DNA from: Polychytrium aggregatum
Taxonomy: Eukaryota; Chytridiomycota; Chytridiomycetes; Polychytriales
DNA length: 64,000 bases
NCBI RefSeq assembly: GCF_025602895.1
Contig: NW_026516228.1
Span: forward strand, 248,001 to 312,000
Direction of reading: 5' to 3'
Shown here one piece after another: positions 11,502 to 20,541 of the stretch. Each line of letters begins with the position of its first letter. Within the stretch, counting starts at the first letter, position 1. The notes beneath the pieces were generated by a model, which was not told the origin of the DNA, searched no databases, and saw only the letters and a program-made list of their open reading frames with translations. The position numbers and the translations under genes are program-made.

Positions 11502-11828
11502 ACATACGTTCTCGTCGCCTCAAATCTCGGCGAGCCCCAGCCATAATATCCGCCGCCCCCTCTGCTTATCTGTCGACCGTTGTGGCTCTGACCCGGGCTT
11601 GTTGCAGCAATGACCGATGCTGTTCTCGCTTCCTCGGTGTCCACCCAGATCTGGTCGCGCCTGTGTTCTTGTCGGCGGCTTCCACGCCGGCCGCTCGGCA
11701 AGCTCAAAACCCCCCTGTTCGGCCTCGAGCCCCTCCTGTCATTTCCACATCACCGAACCTCATCGCCCATCACTCCCCCTGCCCCCCCGCCTCTGCCCAC
11801 CTCTGTCCACCCCGTCCCCCTGGCTAAC

Positions 11829-12952
11829 ATGTCTCCGTCCTTGACCGATGTATTCCCCATCCTGATCTCCAGCGACGTCTTTATCGCTGCCCTGGATCTG
11901 CCGACCTTTGCCAGACTTGTCCGGCTCTCCAGATATGCCCGCGCCTTCCTGGACTGCGACTTTTACTGGAAGCGGATGCTGCTCCCGCATCTCGGAGCCA
12001 ACGCCTCGGTCCTCGACAACCTCGACGGCAACCTGGACGTCAAGGCAGCCTTGCAGGGCCTCTTCTGTCTCGCGATGCGCCAGCGCCCCGACCAGCCCGA
12101 CTCGCCGCCTTCCTTTCAGAAGGAGATTGGCTTCTGGTGGCAGGTCTATCACCACCAGGGACTGATGACCCGGCTGCAGCAGATTCCATGGCAGAAGCGG
12201 ACCCCTCAGACCCCGCCGCTCTTCGCATCGCACCCGATGCACAACCCCATTGGGCAGCTGGGTGGGTCCGAGGACGAGGGCATGGCAAAGTTCCGATGGC
12301 TCGATGGCCGTCGGCTGATCGAGACCAACCCGAACTGGGACCAGAACCTGGTCGTGGGCCGGTACTCGACCCCGCCCATCTTCTCGGTCGTGCGGGTCGA
12401 GGCCCTGCGCTCGCTGCTGCCCCAGGAGCGGCTCATTCTCGAGCAGGCCGCCCACATCTCGACCCTGAGCCTCGTCAACTGCAGCTTCTCGACGCTCTCG
12501 GGCTGGCCAGACGAGCTGTCCAATGTCGAGGCGCTGGACATTGTCTTTTGTCTCTCGGCCTCGTTCGATCCGCTCTGTTTCTCGCCCTGGGTCACCGTCG
12601 ACAACATGACCAGCTGTCGCGGACTCACGATACCCGCCCCCGATCTCCGTGGGATGCCCTCGACCATGGACATTCTCAAGGAGTTGGATCTGTCGCGCTG
12701 CGAACACATCCAGAGCCTCGCTGGACTGCCTGCCTCAGCGGCTTCCCGAGCCGCATGCCCGCCATGAGGTCGCTTCTGATCCCCTTTCACGAGCGCTTCG
12801 ACATTGGCTCGCTGCTCGTCCTGGCACAGACACACATCCCGTACCTGTCGAAGCTGCACGTTCCCGCCCGTTTCGCCAGCAACAGATCGTTCCAGTCGAT
12901 CGCAACGACGCTCGGACGAGCACAGCCGCAGACATCCATCATCCTGTACTAA
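11829..12952 (+). pseudogene. Short F-box-like/LRR protein, frameshifted near its 3' end
   Basis: Same family as the 686-residue protein at 58542-60602. The N-terminus (MSPSLTDVFPILISSDVF..., LPTFARLVRLSRYARAFL) resembles an F-box-like helical start. SFQKEIGFWWQVYHHQGLMTRL aligns with SYQRELALWWEVCKNGVLRSRL of the long paralogue, and one LRR is present (ILKELDLSRCEHIQSLAGLP). That frame stops at 12767. From about 12735 a different frame carries on with RSLLIPFHERFDIGSLLV... to IILY at 12952, which resembles the C-terminal cap of the long paralogue. Joining the two needs one base missing or two extra between about 12726 and 12762; no intron there would keep the conserved LRR. It may be a young pseudogene, an assembly error or a truncated working gene. 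It has one LRR where its paralogue has more than ten. A longer 5' extension is open but lacks family similarity. Confidence 0.65.
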
Positions 12953-13591
12953 GCCCGCCGTGTCCAGGGATGGGTGGCAGCGCGAGACCCACCAGTTTAT
13001 GTGCTGTACCTGTGCGCTATCTACCTACAATGGACCTCATCATTCGACAACTGCCAGGTCAGTCCTCCCAAACTGGATTCAATCTCTCGCTCTCTCTCCC
13101 CTTCACCTCCAACTCTCTCGACTACAACCTAATAATATTCTAATATACCTCACTTGGACGAATGGCGTGGGAACGGTTGCGGAGGCGCTACATCTTGAGC
13201 TATTTCCCTTTCGATCTTGAAGCCTGAGTCCCAGAGAGAGGGGCTGTTCGCCCAATGATCCATGGCGGTCATGCAAAGCTGTTCGCTGGCGTTGCAGGCC
13301 AAGTCAGCAAATCCAAGTCCTCAAGTCAACAAGCTTGAACGACTTTCTAGCCGCCACATATAATGGATACTCGAGCTGTTGCGAATTTTTTGAATAAATG
13401 TGTATTGAAGACTTGGGAGGGAAGCTGAAAGAGAATAACAGTAACAGAGCAGACCAAAGACAAGGGAGTGAAGATGCCAGGTGACAAGTTGAAGGGAGAG
13501 GCAGAGGGCCATAGCGGAGCCATAGCGGCCTCCAGCAAACAGCAACCCAGCCTCGATATCCATGGTCTATCTGGGACTCTTTATGGCTTAT
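12953..13591. other. Convergent intergenic region (short LRR gene / UNC93-like copy B)
   Basis: About 640 bp containing the 3' ends of both genes. No recognisable gene. A TAATATTCTAATATACC stretch near 13130 and an AATAAA near 13391 on the + strand could serve 3' processing of the left gene. Confidence 0.45.
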
Positions 13592-14950
13592 TTAGGACTT
13601 TCCCTGGCTTTCATCATCAACGGTCCTGGAGGTGTCCCTGACAGTAACGACAGTGACATAGGCAATGGGGAGAGAGCCAATGACGAGGACGACGGTGATG
13701 ATAAGCTGGATCCAAGGGTCGACCTGGGCAACACCACCCAGAATCCAGGAGACGGCACCACCGAGAGACTGGATGCCCTTGTAGTAACCACCATAGCGGG
13801 ACAGGGTGGCGTAGTCGTTGGTGAGGGCACCCATGATCCAGTAGGCATAGGACTGGAACATGGCGTCGAGGGCCGCGCCAAGGATGTACATAATGGTGAT
13901 GCCCCACATGGCGGGGTGGGTCTGGCCGGGGGTGCCGAACAGATCAACCTTGGTGGCACTCAGGGTCGAGCTTGCGGCAATGTCCTTGTAGGGACCTTGG
14001 TGATAGAACAAGGCACCGATCCAGACAGCAGTGTTGCCGACAAAGACAACAGCGAGACCAACCTTGCCGCGAACGCTGCGCGACCACCTGTCATTGTCAA
14101 GGAACTTGGCAATGAAATAGGATCCAATAGCCTGCATGATCCAGTACAGCATCGAGTTGAAGGAGCGAGAGCGGACGTTGAAGAAGTGGCCGTTGATGTA
14201 ACCGAACTGGTAGGCGTAGAAGTAGTTGGAGGCGAAGAAGCAGGGCGTCAGCAGGAGCATGCGCCAGTTGCCAAAGAGCTTGAGGACCTCGACGGCCTCG
14301 GCGAGAACGTTGCCCTGGACGATGACTCTGACGGGGCTGCCGTCATCACGGATGACAGTCTTGGGATCAGCCAGGAGGAGGGCGCAGCAGGAGCCAAGGA
14401 TAGTGATGCCGATGAAGGCGCCGAAAGTTGCTGGTGAAATGGCGACATCGGGGTTGTTGAAGTTGAGACCAAAACCGATGGTGTTGCCAATCACAGAGCC
14501 AAGGTTGAAGATGATCCAGAAGACGGCAAAGTAGGTGGCCTTCTTCTCCTCAGTGGGGTAGGCCATGATGAGAGCACCCTGGGAAGACCACAGGAGACCA
14601 GCACCAACACCGAGAATGGCGCCGGCAACGATGAAGAAGGCCTTGGCGCCGGAAGAGCCCGCGGCTCCGCCGGAGAGATCGTTGTTGAGGGAAGCACCAA
14701 TGTAGAGAGAGTAGGTCAGGCCGCCAACGAACATCTGGATGCGGGGGCCGAGGATATTGTTGACAGCACCGCCAAAGAGACCAAAGATGGCAAAGGTGGT
14801 GTAGAGGGCGGCGTTGGCATTGTTGCCAGTGGTGGGGTCAGTACCACCACCAGCACCGAGGGAGTTGACGGCATTGAACATGCCGGGGCAGCCGAAGCAA
14901 ACGAGCCCAAGAAGGATGACTTGGTGTATAGGCTTCTTCGAGAGCACCAT
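13592..14950 (-). CDS. UNC93-like (DUF895) multi-pass membrane transporter, copy B
   Basis: Intronless, 452 residues, colinear with copies A and C over the whole length, with the same membrane-segment pattern. It differs most at the N-terminus (MVLSKKPIHQVILLGL versus MAISKAPIAQVVLLGF), in the loop around KDIAASSTLSATKVDLFG and at the C-terminus (DTSRTVDDESQGKS). Long stretches of DNA are nevertheless identical to A and C, for example around CPGMFNAVNSLGAGGGTDP. This suggests partial sequence exchange between otherwise diverged copies, or strong codon constraint. The substrate is unknown. Expression is probably driven from the TATA-like site at 15065-15072. Confidence 0.9.
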   Translation of the reverse strand: MVLSKKPIHQVILLGLVCFGCPGMFNAVNSLGAGGGTDPTTGNNANAALYTTFAIFGLFGGAVNNILGPRIQMFVGGLTYSLYIGASLNNDLSGGAAGSSGAKAFFIVAGAILGVGAGLLWSSQGALIMAYPTEEKKATYFAVFWIIFNLGSVIGNTIGFGLNFNNPDVAISPATFGAFIGITILGSCCALLLADPKTVIRDDGSPVRVIVQGNVLAEAVEVLKLFGNWRMLLLTPCFFASNYFYAYQFGYINGHFFNVRSRSFNSMLYWIMQAIGSYFIAKFLDNDRWSRSVRGKVGLAVVFVGNTAVWIGALFYHQGPYKDIAASSTLSATKVDLFGTPGQTHPAMWGITIMYILGAALDAMFQSYAYWIMGALTNDYATLSRYGGYYKGIQSLGGAVSWILGGVAQVDPWIQLIITVVLVIGSLPIAYVTVVTVRDTSRTVDDESQGKS

Positions 14951-15064
14951 GATGGCGGGGTAGCAAGTGGTGCGAGTCTACTGTATCAGATGAAGATGAG
15001 TCGTTCGCACGCAAGATTGGAACGGCGGAGGTGAGGTTCGAGGATAGGCGGGCGACAGGGCGGG

Positions 15065-15072
15065 CTTATAAC
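15065..15072 (-). promoter_or_regulatory. TATA-like element of UNC93-like copy B
   Basis: GTTATAAG on the minus strand, about 115 bp upstream of the ATG at 14950. Weaker consensus than those of copies A and C. Confidence 0.45.
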
Positions 15073-16236
15073 AGGATCGGCCGGCCAGAGGAGGCATATC
15101 CACTCCAGACGCCCCCGCAGTGTCCTGTGCGCTCCGGCCGGGGTCACCGCTTGCTTCTTCTGGACGATCTTCACCGGAATGGAACAACAGAAAGCCATGT
15201 CGATGCAGAGAAGGCCGCCGCCAGGAGCTTGCCAACAAACAAATGCCCTCCCCCCAAGGTTTACTGAGGGCGGAGAGCAGTTCGAGTTCACTTGCATCCG
15301 CTGTTTACCCCCTCAGGCGACACACAGGGGGCCTCGAGAAACATCGACTCTGATTGCGCTACTTGTGGCTGCTGACCAGCGGTCTCTGGAATGCCGTCGG
15401 GGCGCCTCCGAGTGATTGGGAGCGGAGGAAGTGCAACGCCGGCTGAGACAGTAGAGACGTATGTGCTCTGAAGAGCGTCGGCGTCGCCGCCCAACTCAAC
15501 TCTGCGGGCAATCTGGAAATCCATGCAAGCGGCGCAGCAGCAATGTGATGGCAACACCACGACAGACGAGAGGAAATGCGGCAGCGCTCGTGTTGATGTA
15601 TCGCTGGCATTGTTAGTGCTGTTGGATGAGAGTGGGGCTGGTTCGGGCTGGCCGCTCAGCGCGACGTTGCGGTTGCTGATCCTGCGTTGTGATGGCTCTC
15701 CCTCACCAGCGCCCCAAGCAGGATGACCGAGAGCCCAAGCAATCATCGCTCACAGCAAGGGCTGTGATCCAGCCCAATCGATGTACAGCGTGTTGAAGAA
15801 AAAATGGGACACATCGTCACATTTGGACAAACACGGATCATATCACACACCCGGTCAAGTGTCAAGTCATTCCCCTGTGTGAGGGAGATACACGGAGTAA
15901 GTGGGCACGACAGGACCAGCAAGCCGCTGCAGATGATACAGTCACGCAGATCAAAGCAAGAAGACATACCTGGGATGAGGGAGAAAGGCGCAGGGCAAGA
16001 GAATAATCGCTTCAAGACCTCGGCCAGGATATGCCATGGAGTTCGGGTGCCATTTGGTTCACACAACGCAACTCACCAACTCACACAAGCCATCCGTGTA
16101 TGAAGGTGGACCGTTTCGAAATAAGTTCGATATAACCACGAAGCGGATGTATTCACGGGCGCGGGGCCCAGTCGACGCCGGATCAAGACAGGATCACAAC
16201 CCAGCACCAAGGCCGGAATCAGGATCAGAATCCAGA
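15073..16236. other. Intergenic region, no gene recognised
   Basis: About 1.2 kb between copy B and the Rossmann-protein gene. Short open frames only; none shows a known domain or a credible exon chain. Confidence 0.5.
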
Positions 16237-17237
16237 TCAGGCCAAGGCGACGCTGGGCTCGATGCCAAAGCGGGTCCAGAACTCCCGCGAATCCAGCGCC
16301 CTGCCAAGGAGCTCGGTATTGCGTGGCAGAGCGCGGACGCCGTGCTGCTGCATCAGCTCCAGAGCCCATCTGGCTTCGGGCCGGGGGCTGCTGGAGCCGG
16401 CGCTGCCCCAGGCGGATGCGAGATGCCACCAGTCGTATACCCGGGTGTCTGAGACGATCCAGCGCTCTCCGGGCGTGAACGACTGGAACGCAGCCAGGAC
16501 AGCACGCGCAACATCGGTGCCGTGGATGAGATGGAGGGAGCCCTTCATCGAGAGCTTATCCTTGTCGCCCGCCACTCGAGAGACCCAGTTTCGAGGATCG
16601 CGGGAGCCACCCCAGAGACCCGCCAGATTCAGCACGCAGCCCCCAAGCTCCAGCAGTCTGTTTTCGGCGAGACATCGATCCGGCAAGGGCTGAACCAGGG
16701 ACGAATGACGATCGAGCCAGAGGGGGTTCTGCGGCGATGGAGCAAAGGCGGAGGTCGAGCCAAGCAGAATGAGACTTGACTTGATGTCGTGGACACGTTC
16801 GTAGGTCTGAACCAGATTATGGATGCCTTCGGCAGAGTGAATGGGAAAGGTGATCAGGATGAACTCGGCCCTGGGCAGGCCGGCATAGGCAGCGTCGTCG
16901 GTGGATTTGGGATCAAAGACAAATTTCTGGAACCAGACAAGACCGGGAGGGTGAGTCTGCGACGGCGCCGGTCATGTCAAGTTGGCCCTGTCGTCGGCCT
17001 GTTGGATCGGCCATGCGAGCGAGTCTGCATATCGCCCGATGGTCCAACAAGCGGCTGCGATCTGCACAGCCAGGGTCTACCTACCAGGGTACCATCGCGG
17101 CCGGAGGTCGTTGTGGCGGCAAAGGCCAGCGATTCTCGCGCAGCCAGCCGGGCAACAAACTGGCCGGTCCAGCCCAAGCCCAGAATCAGCAGCCGGACGG
17201 CCGGGGGGAGCGAGGGGTGCACTGCGGCAGGCAGCAT
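16237..17237 (-). CDS. NAD(P)-binding Rossmann-fold protein, YeeZ-like extended SDR
   Basis: Two exons, 17085-17237 and 16237-16926, encode 280 residues. The N-terminal LLILGLGWTGQFVARLAARE contains the GxGxxG dinucleotide-binding turn. FILITFPIHSAEG and SLILLGSTSAFAPSPQNPLW match the second and third strands of the YeeZ-type atypical SDR group. The later LNLAGLWGG, GSLHLIHGTDVARAVLA and GERWIVSDTRVYDWWHLA fit the same group. The canonical YxxxK pair is not evident, as in atypical SDRs, so enzymatic activity is uncertain. Function is unknown across fungi. An upstream in-frame ATG would add nine residues encoded by a CATGGATGA-type repeat; I prefer MLPAAVHPS. Confidence 0.75.
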
Positions 17238-17740
17238 TTCGCGAGATGCATGGACGAGATGCATGGATGAAGTACATGGATGAGGTGCATGGATGAGACG
17301 GGATGAGCAGGGGAGCGATCAGACACGTGACAACACATCAAGGGCTGCGCACGGCCATGGTGGCGGTGCGGCGTGTGGCGCATGCCTAGTGTTGCCGCCG
17401 GCAAGGGGCAATTGTGTGGCTGGCGGCACGAGATGTCCGATGGGGATGCAATTTGCGCAAGACGACTTGCCCGAGACTGCGGCGACATTGCGGTGTTGCG
17501 GATGTCGGTGGGAGCAGCAGCGACCTTGGACAGCCGTGTCGTCAGAAGCCAGAACAGACAGGGCTCGGCATCGGCCCAGGAGGAGAGCCAGCACCAAGCA
17601 CCAAGCACCACGGACGGACGGGGTGTGCCTTTCGGGGGTGTTGCCTGGGCTGTGCTTTGTGCACGGGCTGGCGCCGAACAGCGGCCTTGGTGTGCCAGTC
17701 CGGGACTCAGCACGTACATTGCGCGGCTGCCGGCTGGGAG

Positions 17741-17810
17741 AGTGGTTGGTTGGGAGTGGTTGGTTGGGAGTGGTTGGTTGGGAGTGGCTGGTTGGGAGTG
17801 GCTGGTTGGG
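17741..17810. repeat. 14-bp tandem repeat, five units
   Basis: Five head-to-tail copies of AGTGGTTGGTTGGG. The last two carry T to C at position six. Confidence 0.9.
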
Positions 17811-17862
17811 AGAGCAGCCGAGTTGGGCGGTGCTGCGAACAACCGCGAATCAGCCCAAGCAT

Positions 17863-17910
17863 CCATGCTATTAGCCATGCTATTAGCCATGTTATTAGCC
17901 ATGTTATTAG
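17863..17910. repeat. 12-bp tandem repeat, four units
   Basis: Four copies of CCATGYTATTAG, with C in the first two units and T in the last two. Confidence 0.9.
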
Positions 17911-18313
17911 CCACGGCGATGGCCGAGATGTTCGCCGTCGTCTTGGCCTTGGCCGTGCTATTAACTAGCCGCTGTGGCCAACAAGCCCGCCCGGGCCCGC
18001 CGTCGGCCATTGGCTGCTGTGCGCATCGTTGTTTTTTGTCCGTTGGCCCATGGCTGTGTTTGTCCCTGGCCGTCCTTTCCGCTCTTCCCTCTGGCTGTCC
18101 TTTGGCTTTTCGTCGTCCTGCGCCGTCCGTCCTTCGTCCATCCATCTGCTCGTCCATCTGGCCTGCCTCCGCCCTGACCCCACTGCCCAGCGCACGGTCT
18201 CCTCCTCGGCCTCGCTGATCCCGCCTGCAAGCCCTCGCTTCTGATCCCTGTCTCTGAGCCCTGTTGTCGTCCGTGGCCGCCGGTGATCCTTCTTCGATAC
18301 CGAACCCCCAAAG

Positions 18314-19342
18314 ATGCCTGTCCTGTCGTTGCGTCTGCTTGGTCTTTGGCTGTGTCTGCTGCTTCTCAGCAGCCAGCTCGCCTCGGCTGCTGCCCTTGAC
18401 AAGCGAGATCCTGCCCAAGCCAGCCCCAAAGCTCCCATCGTTAATCCCGCCGCACCGCCAACCTCTGCCGCAAACATCGCTCCCACCTCGCAGGCTCCTG
18501 CCCCACCACCGCCTGCCACCTCGGCTGCTCCTCCTCCATCGACATCGTCTGCTCCCCCTCCGCCGCCTCCTCCTCCGACAACCTCGGCTGCCCCTCCCCC
18601 TCCTCCCCCGGCGACTTCGGCTGCCCCTCCTCCTCCTCCTCCTGCGACTTCCTCGGCCATCCCCCAGCCCCCTCCCCCTCCTCCTCCTCCGCCGGCCGTG
18701 ACGACAACCACGGACTCGGGACGCACTCGCAACCCTACAACCCAGAGCGACAATGGCGGAAACACCCAGACCACAAGATCGAGAGGCACCGACACCTCGG
18801 CACCCAGCGGGTCCTCCACGGCTTCGGCGACAGCATCAGCAACCCCTGACCCTGCAGCCTCATCCGGTGTGAACGGTACATACATTGCAATCGGCGTCGT
18901 CGTCGCCGTGGTCTTCATCATGGCCGGCATCTGGGGTTTCCGTCGATGCTACCTCCGCCCCTCGGCTGCCTTCAGGGCTCGCAAACGAGGCGACAGCGCC
19001 GCGGTTCCCTTCGACGGCCCTCTCCCTGTTATCGCCAACGACGCCTATCCAAACGAGGTCAGCAGCCGCCAGAGCCCTCTGCCTGGCTTTGGCAGCTTCC
19101 GCGGAAGCGCCTACGGCTCGCAGCACTCCCAAGGCAGCAACGGATCCAACCCGCATGTGGTGCGTGGCTTCACTCCCCAGCCCCAAGCGGGCTATCCTCA
19201 AGGCGGCTACTCTCAGGGCAGCTACCCCCGAGATGGCTATCCTCAGGGCGGCTATCCTCAGGGCGGCTATCCCCAAGGCGGCTATGCCCAGGGCACCTAT
19301 CCTCCGGGGTACAACAACCAGGGCCACAGCCGAGGCTACTAA
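18314..19342 (+). CDS. Proline-rich single-pass surface protein with a Gly-Tyr-Pro-Gln repeat tail
   Basis: Single exon, 342 residues. A signal peptide (LRLLGLWLCLLLLSSQLASA) is followed by an ectodomain of polyproline blocks separated by TSAAP and a Ser/Thr-rich stretch (SGSSTASATASATPDPAASS), likely O-glycosylated. One membrane segment follows (TYIAIGVVVAVVFIMAGIWG), then basic residues (RRCYLRPSAAFRARKRG) that set the tail inside the cell. The cytoplasmic end carries repeats of GYPQGG/GYSQGS. The layout resembles fungal wall-stress sensors of the Mid2/Wsc type and mucin-like receptors, but no cysteine-rich WSC domain is present, so I do not assign a function. The start is the ATG directly before the signal peptide. 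Confidence 0.8.
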   Translation: MPVLSLRLLGLWLCLLLLSSQLASAAALDKRDPAQASPKAPIVNPAAPPTSAANIAPTSQAPAPPPPATSAAPPPSTSSAPPPPPPPPTTSAAPPPPPPATSAAPPPPPPATSSAIPQPPPPPPPPPAVTTTTDSGRTRNPTTQSDNGGNTQTTRSRGTDTSAPSGSSTASATASATPDPAASSGVNGTYIAIGVVVAVVFIMAGIWGFRRCYLRPSAAFRARKRGDSAAVPFDGPLPVIANDAYPNEVSSRQSPLPGFGSFRGSAYGSQHSQGSNGSNPHVVRGFTPQPQAGYPQGGYSQGSYPRDGYPQGGYPQGGYPQGGYAQGTYPPGYNNQGHSRGY

Positions 19343-20541
19343 CCCAGACAGCTAGCCCAACGCTACCTACATACGGCTTGGATGGTGGGCATCATCCGGG
19401 TCTGATGCCATGCCCACCTTCCTTGTCCGGCTCGGTCGGGCCATGGGCTCGCCTCTACTATTTCGTCTCCTCCTCTCCTCATGACTATTTCGTTTCAAGC
19501 ATTCTTCTGATAGTATTTTACTGCCAGCCATCACATTTCTCTACCTTCCCGGCTCTTCCTCGTGTCCACCACCACCGCCACCACGGTCAGCTTGTGAACT
19601 CTCCTTTGCCGCATTCACCAATTCAACGGGCTCGACTTTTGTCAATGTCACTATCTCCCTTGCACCGCTGTTCGCTTTCATCGCCTCGCTTCAGCAGCCG
19701 CCCCAACAACGATCGGCGTCAACAATGCTCCGCTATATAGCACAGCCCAGGCCATCAATGACGACCTTCAAACCATCTCAAAAAGTAGCGCCATACCAAA
19801 AATTCTATATTTCGTCAGGATGCCACTTCTCCTGCGTCCTTTCCGTTCCGCTCCCCGCCTCTTAACCCCCCCCCTCACCTTCAACTCCTTATCTTCACTC
19901 TTTCTACAAGATATCAACTGCATTTGATCCACATTGACCGTATTTATGTTTGTGTCGTTCATTATTCTTATCCTTTCTTTCTCCTCTTCTTCTGGGACAT
20001 CTCAGCTTCAAACCCACAACCCCGCCTGTGGCTACACTCCCTCCTACACTTCAATAGAGGCTTCTTTCAGAATCAGTTCATTAACTCTGTCTCGTGAGGG
20101 GATTGCTGCAAGAATGTCTGCCTCCCACAGAGAGTGGTGTCTCCCAGCACGAGTAGCACCAGGACCCCCCCCCGCCTGTCCGATTGGATCCGATTGGATC
20201 AGTAGGGAGATCGAGTTGGGATGGCTCTGGGCGACCATCGTCACCAGTTTGCGCATGAGGTTCATGCTGCGTCCTACACCGACCAACGCCAACTCAGCAC
20301 TGACAGTGCTCGCGGTCCTTTGCAGCCCTTTGCAGCCCTCCGCAGGACCGAGCCAATCGCTGATCAGTTGCTCTGAGGAATGTATTGCTCTCAGCTCAGG
20401 CATGCGGGTGAATGAATGCTCTGTTTTGTTGGATCTCTTACCCCTCACATACAGCCACACGGCCACATGCATGCCTCTCCTCGACCCAACGATTGCCTGG
20501 AGCGGCTTTCGCTTGGCTTGTCGTTTGAGAAGGGAGCTACC
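19343..20541. other. Convergent intergenic region, no gene recognised
   Basis: About 1.2 kb between convergent genes; T-rich in its first half, with a run of nine C near 20165. Open frames on both strands lack domain similarity. Confidence 0.5.

Larger units (their letters stand above)
17238..18313. other. Repeat-bearing intergenic region
   Basis: About 1.1 kb between divergent genes. It contains degenerate CATGGATGA units near 17270-17300 and the two minisatellites listed separately, then a pyrimidine-rich stretch ahead of the next start. Open frames across it are repeat-driven. No gene is supported. Confidence 0.5.
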
